From Paludibacteraceae bacterium (GTDB lineage: Bacteria; Bacteroidota; Bacteroidia; Bacteroidales; Paludibacteraceae): 64,000 bases of DNA. Below the pieces are notes generated by a model. That model saw only the letters and a list, made by a program, of their open reading frames with translations. It ran no database searches and was not told the origin of the DNA. Positions 33,114-40,889 of this stretch are shown here, in pieces (positions within the stretch are counted from its first letter, which is position 1; each line of letters opens with the position of its first letter). The position numbers were made by a program, and so were the translations under genes. The stretch covers positions 1-64,000 of the forward strand of contig JAFNUD010000073.1 of the NCBI GenBank assembly GCA_017384225.1, in the 5' to 3' direction.

Positions 33114-34328
33114 ATGAAAAAGATTCTTTTTTCTGCATTTTTGAGTGTGTGGACACTCAGTAGCATCGCGCAGTTGGACACGGCAGCAATTGCCAATGAT
33201 TCGGTAGAAGGTTTTCGCTTCACGACAGTAGATAGCGTAGCTATCACTCCCGTCAAAGACCAGAACCGTAGTAGTACTTGCTGGAGCTACTCTACTATTG
33301 GCTTTTTGGAGAGCGAGTTGATTCGTATGGGCAAGGGTGTGCATGACCTGAGCGAGATGTTTGTGGTGCATCATACTATGTTGGACCGTGCCGAATATGT
33401 GGTTCGCATGTATGGAACTTCGGAGTTCGCTCCTGGCGGCTCGGCATATGATGTGATATACTGCCTGAAGAACTATGGTCTGGTGCCACAAGAGGCAATG
33501 CCTGGTATTCAATATGGAAGCGCTGCTGCCGACACTTTGCCTGTGCATGCAGAATTGGATGCAGTAGCAGGTGGCGTGGTGGATGCTGTGACCAATAGTG
33601 GATTGAAGAAACTGACACCTGTATGGAAAAAAGCACTAACAGCAGTGTATGATACTTATTTAGGTGCTTGTCCTGCCAATTTTGTCTATGAAGGTAAAAC
33701 ATATACACCAAAGACTTTTGCGGCTTCGTTGGGATTGAATGCAGACGACTATGTGAGCATAACCAGCTATACCCACCATCCATTCTATACGACTTTTGCT
33801 CTTGAAGTGCCAGATAATTGGCGCATGGATCAGATGTATAATGTGCCTATGGAAGAAATGATGGCTATAATAGACCATGCCCTTGCTAGTGGCTATACCT
33901 TGGCATGGGGAGCTGATGTGAGTGAGATATGCTTTACGCGCAAAGGATTGGGTGTAGTGCCAGAGGAAGAGAAAGCAGCAGACCTTACAGGTAGTGATGC
34001 TGCTCGTTGGTTGGGCTTGTCAGCCAGCGATAAACGCGATGAACTGACTAAGAAACCATTGCCAGAAAAGCAGATTACACAAGAGATGCGCCAAGCTGCA
34101 TACGATAGTTGGGAGAACACTGATGATCATGGTATGCAAATCTTTGGTACAGCAAACGACCAAAATGGTAAACGCTATTATATGGTGAAGAATTCTTGGG
34201 GAACAATGAAAAGCGAGTATAAAGGTATTTGGTATGTATCGGAAGCTTATATGCAATACAAGACTAATACGGTGCTAGTTCACAAGAATGCTATTCCAAA
34301 AGATATTCGTAAGAAATTAGGAATATAA
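33114..34328 (+). CDS. Exported C1-family (bleomycin-hydrolase/PepC-like) cysteine peptidase
   Basis: 404 residues with a signal peptide (MKKILFSAFLSVWTLSSIA). The active site is papain-like: PVKDQNRSSTCWSYS gives the oxyanion Gln and the nucleophile Cys (about residue 60), DDHGMQIFG gives the catalytic His (about 345), and VKNSWGT gives the Asn. The length and the insert between Cys and His match aminopeptidase C/bleomycin hydrolase rather than papain. Unlike classical cytosolic PepC it is exported, as in other Bacteroidales. It is the last gene of the operon, before the terminator at 34361-34399. Confidence 0.92.
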   Translation: MKKILFSAFLSVWTLSSIAQLDTAAIANDSVEGFRFTTVDSVAITPVKDQNRSSTCWSYSTIGFLESELIRMGKGVHDLSEMFVVHHTMLDRAEYVVRMYGTSEFAPGGSAYDVIYCLKNYGLVPQEAMPGIQYGSAAADTLPVHAELDAVAGGVVDAVTNSGLKKLTPVWKKALTAVYDTYLGACPANFVYEGKTYTPKTFAASLGLNADDYVSITSYTHHPFYTTFALEVPDNWRMDQMYNVPMEEMMAIIDHALASGYTLAWGADVSEICFTRKGLGVVPEEEKAADLTGSDAARWLGLSASDKRDELTKKPLPEKQITQEMRQAAYDSWENTDDHGMQIFGTANDQNGKRYYMVKNSWGTMKSEYKGIWYVSEAYMQYKTNTVLVHKNAIPKDIRKKLGI

Positions 34329-34360
34329 TTAAAACCTGTGATTAGTAGTCTAATAAAACA

Positions 34361-34399
34361 AAATTCCCTCAACTGGCAACACTGCTGTTGAGGGAATTT
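34361..34399. terminator. Bidirectional terminator between the C1 peptidase gene and gltX
   Basis: AAATTCCCTCAAC, a 13-base loop, then GTTGAGGGAATTT: a perfect 13-bp stem serving the converging genes. Confidence 0.85.
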
Positions 34400-34429
34400 A
34401 TATTGTTGGGCGTTGGTATTGTTAGGGTA

Positions 34430-36010
34430 TTATCCCAATTTCTCCAACGCAGTTTTCACACGGCGGATAGTTTCCTCTTTACCTAGTACATCGGTGATGT
34501 TCCAGATATGTGGACCACGCGCAGCACCTACGAGGCAGATGCGGAATGCGTTCATCACGATGCCTACACCATACTCTTTCTCTGCAATCCAAGGCATAAT
34601 CAAGTTGTCCAAGCCCTCTGCAGACCAATCCTCATGGGCTTCTAAAAGAGCGAGCATTTCTGTCATATGCTTGGGACTATCTTCTTTCCAACGTTTCTTG
34701 AGCGACTTCTCGTCATACTCTGTAGGCGCTACAAAGAAGAAATTGACTTGCTCCCAAAGTTCTGAAACGAAGTTTACGCGGTCCTTGGTGAGGCCAATCA
34801 CTTTCGCCACTACGTCAGGCGATAGAGCACCCCAAAAATCAGCAGATTTTTCGGGGACCCCGCAGGCGATAAAGCTATTAGGCGAAAGGCGAGAGGCGAG
34901 AATAGGCATAAACTGCTCGGCGAGTTCCTCGTTGGAGCGGAGTTGGAGATATTGGTGGTTGAACCATTTGCCCTTCTCGTAGTCGAACTTAGCGCCCGAC
35001 TTACTCACGCGCTCCAGCGAGAACTGCTCGATGAGCTCTTGCATAGTGTACATCTCTTGGTCGCCCGTAGCGTGCCAACCGAGCAAGGCGAGGAAGTTGA
35101 TAACTGCCTCTGGATAATAGCCCTCTTCGCGGTAACCTGATGATACTGAACCATCTTTCTGGTTGTGGAACTCTAATGGGAACACTGGGAAACCGAGGCG
35201 GTCGCCGTCGCGTTTGGATAGTTTACCGTTGCCGTCTGGCTTGAGAAGCAGTGGCAGGTGAGCAAACTGAGGCATGGTATCTTCCCAACCAAAAGCCTTA
35301 TATAGCAATACATGAAGTGGAGCAGAAGGCAACCACTCTTCGCCACGGATGACGTGGCTGATTTCCATGAGGTGGTCGTCCACAATATTTGCCAAGTGAT
35401 AGGTTGGTAGATCGTCGGCTGATTTGTAGAGTACCTTGTCATCGAGGATATTGGAGTTGATTACCACTTCTCCGCGGATAAGGTCGTGCACATGAACATC
35501 CACATTAGGCTCTACTTTGAAGCGAACAACATACTTCTCGCCAGCAGCGATACGTGCGTCCACTTCCTCCTTGCTTAGTGTGAGGGAGTTGACCATCTGC
35601 TCGCGGGTGCGGGCGTCGTATTGGAAGTTGGCAATCTCAGCGCGCTTTGCCTCCAATTGCTCTGGTGTGTCGAATGCGATATAGGCATGGCCCGAAGCGA
35701 GAAGCTGATCCACATACTTGTGGTAAATCTCGCGACGCTCGCTTTGGCGGTATGGACCATGGCCGCCCTTGCCGTTAGGAGCGTCTTGGCAGATGCCTTC
35801 GTCGATCTCAATGCCGAGCCATGCCAGTGATTCGGTAATATACTCTTCGGCTCCAGGCACGAAACGTGTGGAGTCGGTATCCTCAATGCGCAGTAACATA
35901 TCGCCCCCATGTTGGCGAGCAAAGAGGTAGTTGAATAGGGCGGTGCGCACACCACCTATGTGCAATGCTCCAGTTGGGCTGGGAGCAAAACGAACACGAA
36001 CTTTTGACAT
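34430..36010 (-). CDS. gltX: Glutamyl-tRNA synthetase with an in-frame insertion
   Basis: A 526-residue class I aminoacyl-tRNA synthetase. The HIGH-type motif is [15 protein letters not shown] (residues 10-24) and the KMSKS-type motif is [10 protein letters not shown] (about 255). Residues 372-398 ([20 protein letters not shown] and following), between EQFMPIL and DVVAKVIGL, look like an insertion in the anticodon-binding half. The DNA there forms a palindrome (CCCCAAAAATC / GATTTTTCGGGG, about 34831-34856) next to AGGCGAAAGGCGAGAGGCGA. The catalytic core is intact, so the enzyme is presumably functional. Confidence 0.95.
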   Translation of the reverse strand: MSKVRVRFAPSPTGALHIGGVRTALFNYLFARQHGGDMLLRIEDTDSTRFVPGAEEYITESLAWLGIEIDEGICQDAPNGKGGHGPYRQSERREIYHKYVDQLLASGHAYIAFDTPEQLEAKRAEIANFQYDARTREQMVNSLTLSKEEVDARIAAGEKYVVRFKVEPNVDVHVHDLIRGEVVINSNILDDKVLYKSADDLPTYHLANIVDDHLMEISHVIRGEEWLPSAPLHVLLYKAFGWEDTMPQFAHLPLLLKPDGNGKLSKRDGDRLGFPVFPLEFHNQKDGSVSSGYREEGYYPEAVINFLALLGWHATGDQEMYTMQELIEQFSLERVSKSGAKFDYEKGKWFNHQYLQLRSNEELAEQFMPILASRLSPNSFIACGVPEKSADFWGALSPDVVAKVIGLTKDRVNFVSELWEQVNFFFVAPTEYDEKSLKKRWKEDSPKHMTEMLALLEAHEDWSAEGLDNLIMPWIAEKEYGVGIVMNAFRICLVGAARGPHIWNITDVLGKEETIRRVKTALEKLG

Positions 36011-36044
36011 AATTATGAATTTTGAATTATGAATTTTGAATTAT
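36011..36044. repeat. 14-bp tandem A/T-rich repeat between gltX and the AI-2E gene
   Basis: AATTATGAATTTTG is repeated 2.4 times with an exact 14-base period. It fills the 30-base gap and overlaps the upstream gene's stop codon. Confidence 0.8.
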
Positions 36045-37195
36045 TTTCTTTTATGTTTAAAGAATGGGATATTCCATGAGGACGGTGGCAGTTTGCGGGT
36101 CATATCCTCTGAAATATGCAATACAAATCGCTTGTAGTATGACACCAGTAATGAGGTAATAGGTAGGGCAATAATCATACCCACCAAACCCAGCAGCGAA
36201 CCCCAGACAGACAAACTGAGTAGAATCCATGCAGGACCCATGCCTGTGACATCGCCCATAATCTTTGGTACGAGCACTATATCCTGGATGCTCTGTACAA
36301 TGATAAATACAGCTGCTATACATAACATTACTACCCATATAGGGCGTCCCGTCTCTGCAGACTGAATCAATCCCAAAATGATACAAGGCGGAATACCCAA
36401 TGCTTGTAGGTAAGGAACTAGATTCATTACGCCTATCAGCAAACCTATACCAATGCCCATGGGCAAACCAATAATCTGAAAACCAATGGCAAATAATATG
36501 CCTACAATGCTAGCGACTAATGCTTGTCCGCGGAAATAAGCATTCATGTTTTTATCTAAGTCGCTCATGAGCATCACAATACTGTCGCGAAAACGTGATG
36601 GGATGTATTTTTGCCAATTTTGTGTAATCTTCTCGTAATCAATTAGCAAGAAAATTACATAAAGTAGGCATACAAACACAATAGCCAGACTTGTGATGGC
36701 TTGTACACCATTGCTAATCCAGTTGCTGAGGTGGGGCAGAAACTCTTTTACGCCATTTTGAAACTCTGCATTGTGAATCAGCGAATGGATATCTACGCTC
36801 TGTATGATCTCTTCAATCTTCTCATTTACACGAGGAGAAAAATAGTCATATCCCTGAAAATCATTTAGATAGTCTTTTACACTATTGGAGAGCGAGGTGG
36901 CTTGTTTGCTAATGGCAGGCACCAATGCTGCTACCACACCAGTAAGCACCCCAGTCACTAATAAGATGGTGACAATCACCGATAGTATGCGACTTTTGAG
37001 GCGGCAACGGTGTTGGAAGAAACTCACTATAGGAGCCAGAATGTATGCTACTACAAAACTGATTAGGAACGGCAGTAATACACCACTCAAACGACGTACC
37101 AATAAATATAGTACTACCAACACAACGATGGTCACTACGCTGCGGATAATCGTCTTGCGATTAAGGGACAATTTGCTGTCAGTTTCTTGCTCCAT
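36041..37195 (-). CDS. AI-2E-family transporter (PF01594)
   Basis: A 384-residue polytopic membrane protein with seven to eight helices. Typical family segments are LPFLISFVVAYILAPIVSFF, the amphipathic DYLNDFQGYDYF region, MPIGIGIGLLIG-type helices, and PKIMGDVTGMGPAWILLSL. Members export small molecules (E. coli YdgG/TqsA) or act as Na+/H+ antiporters. The substrate here is unknown. It has its own promoter at 37221-37253, and gltX follows 30 bases downstream. Confidence 0.9.
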   Translation of the reverse strand: MEQETDSKLSLNRKTIIRSVVTIVVLVVLYLLVRRLSGVLLPFLISFVVAYILAPIVSFFQHRCRLKSRILSVIVTILLVTGVLTGVVAALVPAISKQATSLSNSVKDYLNDFQGYDYFSPRVNEKIEEIIQSVDIHSLIHNAEFQNGVKEFLPHLSNWISNGVQAITSLAIVFVCLLYVIFLLIDYEKITQNWQKYIPSRFRDSIVMLMSDLDKNMNAYFRGQALVASIVGILFAIGFQIIGLPMGIGIGLLIGVMNLVPYLQALGIPPCIILGLIQSAETGRPIWVVMLCIAAVFIIVQSIQDIVLVPKIMGDVTGMGPAWILLSLSVWGSLLGLVGMIIALPITSLLVSYYKRFVLHISEDMTRKLPPSSWNIPFFKHKRK

Positions 37196-37220
37196 AGATG
37201 TGTGTGTTTGTTAAATCGCT

Positions 37221-37253
37221 GCAAAGGTACAACAATTTTCGCGTATACGCAAA
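37221..37253 (-). promoter_or_regulatory. Promoter of the AI-2E/gltX transcript
   Basis: On the minus strand: TTTG (37253-37250), a 20-base spacer, then TACCTTTGC (37229-37221), 25 bases upstream of the ATG. It begins 25 bases before the hemW stop codon region. Confidence 0.75.
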
Positions 37254-37277
37254 TCAAAATTGTATTTTGAGGAAATT

Positions 37278-38357
37278 TCACCCTAGCAAATCTTCGATAA
37301 TGCGATTAAGGATATGAAAGCCTTGAGTGGTGGCTATCACTCGCTCGCCCTCCTGCTTGAGTAAGCCCTCTTGGATATACTGTGTTGCTTTTGCTCGGTC
37401 AATGTCTGCTATAGATACACCCTTGTTGGTACGAAGCCCCAACATAATACGTTCGGTGCGAATTTGTTCTGTAGTTAGCGACTCTATTTCGGGTAATAAC
37501 CTATGCGACATAGCCTGCTGCATATAACTTTCCAAATCACTACTATTCCATTGACGTTGTCTACCGTCATAACTATGCGCACCAGCACCCAATCCCAAGT
37601 ATGGCGTATTGTTCCAATAACTGCTGTTGTGCTTTGATTCTCGTCCTGGGAGTGCAAAATTACTCACTTCGTAATGTACAAATCCATGCGCAGTAAGTAG
37701 GTCTATTAGGTAGTCATACATGAGCATTTCGGTGTCCTCATCCACGGCTTCTATTATGCCATGGTCGAGCAAAGTCATCAGCATAGTGCCTTCCTCGTAT
37801 ATTAGTCCGTAAGAGGAGATATGCTGTACGCCCAATAGCAATGCTTCTTCTATATCGTGCTTCCATCGCTCCATGGTCTGTGAGGGTAGGGCATACATGA
37901 GGTCAATGGAGATATTGTCGAATCCCGCTTGTTGTGCTATCGCCACGGCATCGCGTGCCTGCTGAGCATTGTGGCGCCTGCCTATCAGTTGTAGTAGTTC
38001 GTCGTCAAAACTCTGTACTCCCATACTCAGGCGATTGATGCCCATAGCTTGCCATGCTTGGGCTTTTTCCAGCGTCACATCGCCTGGGTTGACTTCGATA
38101 GTGATCTCTTGTTGGGTGCTTTGTACGGGCAAACAATCCATGAGCATTTGCAAACTCTCAATAGTCAATGTGCTGGGAGTACCACCACCTATATATATGG
38201 TATGCACGTCTTCGGTCAGTTCGTGTTGGCGATCGTGCCATTCGCAGCGTAGTGCATGGATGTATTCTTCGCGTCGAGCTAAATGAGTGGTGGAAAAAAA
38301 GTCGCAGTACTTACAACGACTTTTGCAAAATGGTATATGGATATAGATACCAGACAT
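37278..38357 (-). CDS. hemW: Radical SAM heme chaperone HemW
   Basis: A 359-residue protein starting YIHIPFCKSRCKYCDFFS, the CxxxCxxC cluster-binding motif with the YCDF context of HemW/HemN-like proteins. It is followed by TIYIGGGTPSTL, ITIEVNPGDVT and SMGVQSFDDELLQLIGRRH. HemW binds heme and delivers it to acceptor proteins; older annotations call it oxygen-independent coproporphyrinogen oxidase. The length is right for HemW and short for HemN. A HemW-type winged-helix tail follows (TQGFHILNRIIEDLL). Confidence 0.9.
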   Translation of the reverse strand: MSGIYIHIPFCKSRCKYCDFFSTTHLARREEYIHALRCEWHDRQHELTEDVHTIYIGGGTPSTLTIESLQMLMDCLPVQSTQQEITIEVNPGDVTLEKAQAWQAMGINRLSMGVQSFDDELLQLIGRRHNAQQARDAVAIAQQAGFDNISIDLMYALPSQTMERWKHDIEEALLLGVQHISSYGLIYEEGTMLMTLLDHGIIEAVDEDTEMLMYDYLIDLLTAHGFVHYEVSNFALPGRESKHNSSYWNNTPYLGLGAGAHSYDGRQRQWNSSDLESYMQQAMSHRLLPEIESLTTEQIRTERIMLGLRTNKGVSIADIDRAKATQYIQEGLLKQEGERVIATTQGFHILNRIIEDLLG

Positions 38358-38393
38358 GATTGTAGATCGCTATGCGGAGATGGTGTAGCTACA

Positions 38394-39695
38394 CTATTTT
38401 CCCCAAAGGAACTTCATCCATTCAGCCATTTTCTGCTCATGTGGACTACCTTGTGCATGCCAAAGCTGTGTGCCTTGGAGGGCATCGGGCATAAATTGTT
38501 GCTTGACAAAGTGGTTTGGAAAATCGTGTGCATACTGATAATCTTGTCCGTATCCCAACTCATCCATAAGCTTTGTAGGTGCATTTCTTAGGTGCAAAGG
38601 CACGGGCAGATTACCCGTCTTCTCTACCAATTCCAATGCGTGGTTGATTGCCAAGTATGCCGAATTAGACTTCTGTGAGGTAGCTAAATAGACTGTTGCC
38701 ATAGCAAGTGGGATACGTCCCTCGGGCCAACCAATCTTTTGCAAAGTGTCAAAACACGCATTTGCAACCAACATTGCATTAGGATTGGCTAATCCGATAT
38801 CTTCGCTGGCAGAAATCACTAATCGGCGGGCTATGAACTTAGGGTCTTCACCTGCAGCTACCATTCTTGCTAACCAATACAATGCAGCATCGGGATCGCT
38901 TCCGCGGATAGATTTGATAAATGCAGAAATGATATCATAGTGCAGTTCGCCATCTTTGTCATATGCCACGGGATTTTGCTGTAGCTGCTTGGTGACCGTC
39001 TCGTTGTCAATGATTTTGGCTCCAGAATTGGTGACTAGTTCGATAATATTCAGCAGTTTACGAGCATCACCACCCGAATAGCGAAGAAGGCTATCTGTCT
39101 CGCGTAAGTCAATATTGAGTGAACGTATATATTCATCTTTGGTCATCGCTCGCTCTAACAGCTCTAGTAGATCTTCTTTCTCTAAATGCTTAAGTACGTA
39201 GACTTGGCAACGGCTTAGCAAGGGAGTGATTACTTCAAACGAGGGGTTCTCTGTAGTGGCACCAATCAGTGTGATAGTGCCATCTTCAACTGCACCTAAT
39301 AGGCTGTCTTGTTGCGACTTGGAGAAACGATGGATCTCGTCGATAAAGAGGATGGCTCGTCCAACTTCCGACTTCCGACCTGCGATATCTGACTCCTGAT
39401 TTCCAAACAATCCGCTATTCATCGTAGCGAAGCGTTTGGCTTTTTCAATGACTTCGCGTACTTCTTTGACACCGCTGGTGACAGCAGATAGCGTGTAAAA
39501 AGGACGCTCTAATTGGTGCGCAATAATGCGTGCCAATGTGGTTTTCCCAACTCCAGGAGGTCCCCAGAGAATAAAGGATGATAAACTGCCGTGCTCTATC
39601 ATTTGGCGAAGGATAGCACCTTCGCCTACGAGGTGCTTTTGACCAATATATTCATTGAGCGTCTTCGGACGCAAGCGTTCTGCAAGTGGTAGCAT
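38394..39695 (-). CDS. rarA: Replication-associated recombination protein A, with an in-frame insertion
   Basis: A 433-residue AAA+ ATPase (RarA/MgsA) acting at stalled replication forks. Walker A is [11 protein letters not shown] (about residue 45), Walker B is [18 protein letters not shown], sensor 1 is [13 protein letters not shown], and the C-terminal tetramerisation region is standard ([20 protein letters not shown]). Residues 92-113 ([20 protein letters not shown]), just before Walker B, look extra compared with relatives. The underlying DNA contains a tandem GTCGGAAG word. The gene has its own promoter. Confidence 0.94.
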   Translation of the reverse strand: MLPLAERLRPKTLNEYIGQKHLVGEGAILRQMIEHGSLSSFILWGPPGVGKTTLARIIAHQLERPFYTLSAVTSGVKEVREVIEKAKRFATMNSGLFGNQESDIAGRKSEVGRAILFIDEIHRFSKSQQDSLLGAVEDGTITLIGATTENPSFEVITPLLSRCQVYVLKHLEKEDLLELLERAMTKDEYIRSLNIDLRETDSLLRYSGGDARKLLNIIELVTNSGAKIIDNETVTKQLQQNPVAYDKDGELHYDIISAFIKSIRGSDPDAALYWLARMVAAGEDPKFIARRLVISASEDIGLANPNAMLVANACFDTLQKIGWPEGRIPLAMATVYLATSQKSNSAYLAINHALELVEKTGNLPVPLHLRNAPTKLMDELGYGQDYQYAHDFPNHFVKQQFMPDALQGTQLWHAQGSPHEQKMAEWMKFLWGK

Positions 39696-39728
39696 AATGC
39701 GTTAGTAGTGTCGTATAGGATTGAGACT

Positions 39729-39761
39729 GCAAAAGTAGTAAAAAAAAAGAATATATGCAAA
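39729..39761 (-). promoter_or_regulatory. Promoter of rarA
   Basis: On the minus strand: TTTG (39761-39758), a 20-base spacer, then TACTTTTGC (39737-39729). Confidence 0.7.
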
Positions 39762-39776
39762 ATATTGTTAATTTTT

Positions 39777-39809
39777 CTTGTACAATTCAAAAAAAAGTTA
39801 TACCTTTGC
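39777..39809 (+). promoter_or_regulatory. Promoter of the outer-membrane barrel/cysteine-repeat operon
   Basis: CTTG at 39777-39780, a 20-base spacer, then TACCTTTGC at 39801-39809. Transcription should start near 39817. Confidence 0.7.
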
Positions 39810-39847
39810 GGCGTGATACTAAACAATAGGTGGTTTAGATATATCGT

Positions 39848-39908
39848 AAAGCGTTTTTACTAACCTGCAAATAAGCAAGTGAGTATCGAATGGGTTCAAC
39901 GCTTTTTT
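39848..39908 (+). promoter_or_regulatory. Structured leader ending in a terminator-like stem
   Basis: AAAGCGTT at 39848-39855 pairs exactly with AACGCTTT at 39898-39905, which runs into six T (39903-39908). Inside, AACC/GGTT (about 39860 and 39893) and TGC-AAATAA-GCA add further pairing. It lies between the promoter and the start codon, a few bases before the gene. Such a layout fits transcription attenuation or a small-molecule-sensing RNA. I recognise no known riboswitch class. Confidence 0.45.
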
Positions 39909-39912
39909 AGTG

Positions 39913-40866
39913 ATGATAGGCAGTGAGAACCAGCTGCCGCGTAAAACAATAAGTAACGTGAAGAATACTATTTATTCGAAGTATTTGCTATTGCTGGGAA
40001 TTTGTTTTCTTTCAGTGAGTGCTGTTGCGTCTAACAAACTGTTAAATCAGAAAAAGACGCCTGTTAATCATTTTTTCACTGTAGGAGCTTCTGTAGGTTA
40101 TTCGCATATGTTAGAGAGTTACGAAGAATTATCTACTCAAGGTGCTGTGAGTGGTCTGTTGGGATTGGGCTATGAGATGCGTGTAAAACATTTTTATTGG
40201 TCTTTAGGTGCTGAGGCCCAGTTGTTGAGAGCCAAGGCTAATTATGATTTGGCAGATCATAATATGTCTATCTTGGATACGCAAGGTAAACCAGCGATTA
40301 TGCACTATCGTTTTGATGCAGTGCAGGAAGAGCAAAACTTGTTGTATGTTCAAGTCCCAATAATGTTTGGCTTTTATCGTCGTGGTTTCTATATGGGTGC
40401 GGGTGCTAAGATAGGTTTCCCTATTAAATCTTTTGTACAACTGAATTCTTCGTATGTGACTTCAGTTACTTATAAGGAATATATTGATGAATTTGCGGGA
40501 ATGGATATTCATGGATATGGTACATATATGTTGAATTCAAAAGAGGAAATGGCTGCTAATATAAAGACTTCGTTAGCCGTAGAAATAGGCTATGATGTGC
40601 TGGCTCCTGTTCGTAGAACAACCAAGGGCATGCGTCATGGCTTGCGTCTTGCAGCTATTTGTGAATATGGATTAAATAATGTGGTAGGTTCTTCTACAAG
40701 TTCGGCAGCATTTGACGTGTCTCCTGAGAATGCAACGCAGGTAGTAATGAAGCCTTTTTATCAGGCTCATTCTATAACAGGGCATTCTGTTAATAATTTG
40801 TATGCTGGTTTTAAGATTACATGGATTTGTGATTTTTCTGCTATAGCATGTGATTGTGATGAGTAA
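39913..40866 (+). CDS. Outer-membrane beta-barrel protein
   Basis: About 317 residues. A signal peptide (YLLLLGICFLSVSAVA) comes after a longer than usual N-terminal stretch, so the true start may be the GTG at 39958 (VKNTIYSKY). Alternating aromatic strands (FFTVGASVGYSHMLESY, FYWSLGAEAQLL, GFYMGAGAKIGF, LYAGFKITWIC) fit an OmpA/Opa-like barrel (PF13568-like). It is the first gene of an operon with the 905-residue secreted protein, 23 bases apart. Barrel plus large T9SS-type substrate is a common Bacteroidota pairing (as in PorP/SprF with their partners). I do not see a clear PorP/SprF signature, so that role is a guess. Confidence 0.7.
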   Translation: MIGSENQLPRKTISNVKNTIYSKYLLLLGICFLSVSAVASNKLLNQKKTPVNHFFTVGASVGYSHMLESYEELSTQGAVSGLLGLGYEMRVKHFYWSLGAEAQLLRAKANYDLADHNMSILDTQGKPAIMHYRFDAVQEEQNLLYVQVPIMFGFYRRGFYMGAGAKIGFPIKSFVQLNSSYVTSVTYKEYIDEFAGMDIHGYGTYMLNSKEEMAANIKTSLAVEIGYDVLAPVRRTTKGMRHGLRLAAICEYGLNNVVGSSTSSAAFDVSPENATQVVMKPFYQAHSITGHSVNNLYAGFKITWICDFSAIACDCDE

Positions 40867-40889
40867 TAAATGAACAAAAAATATAAGAT

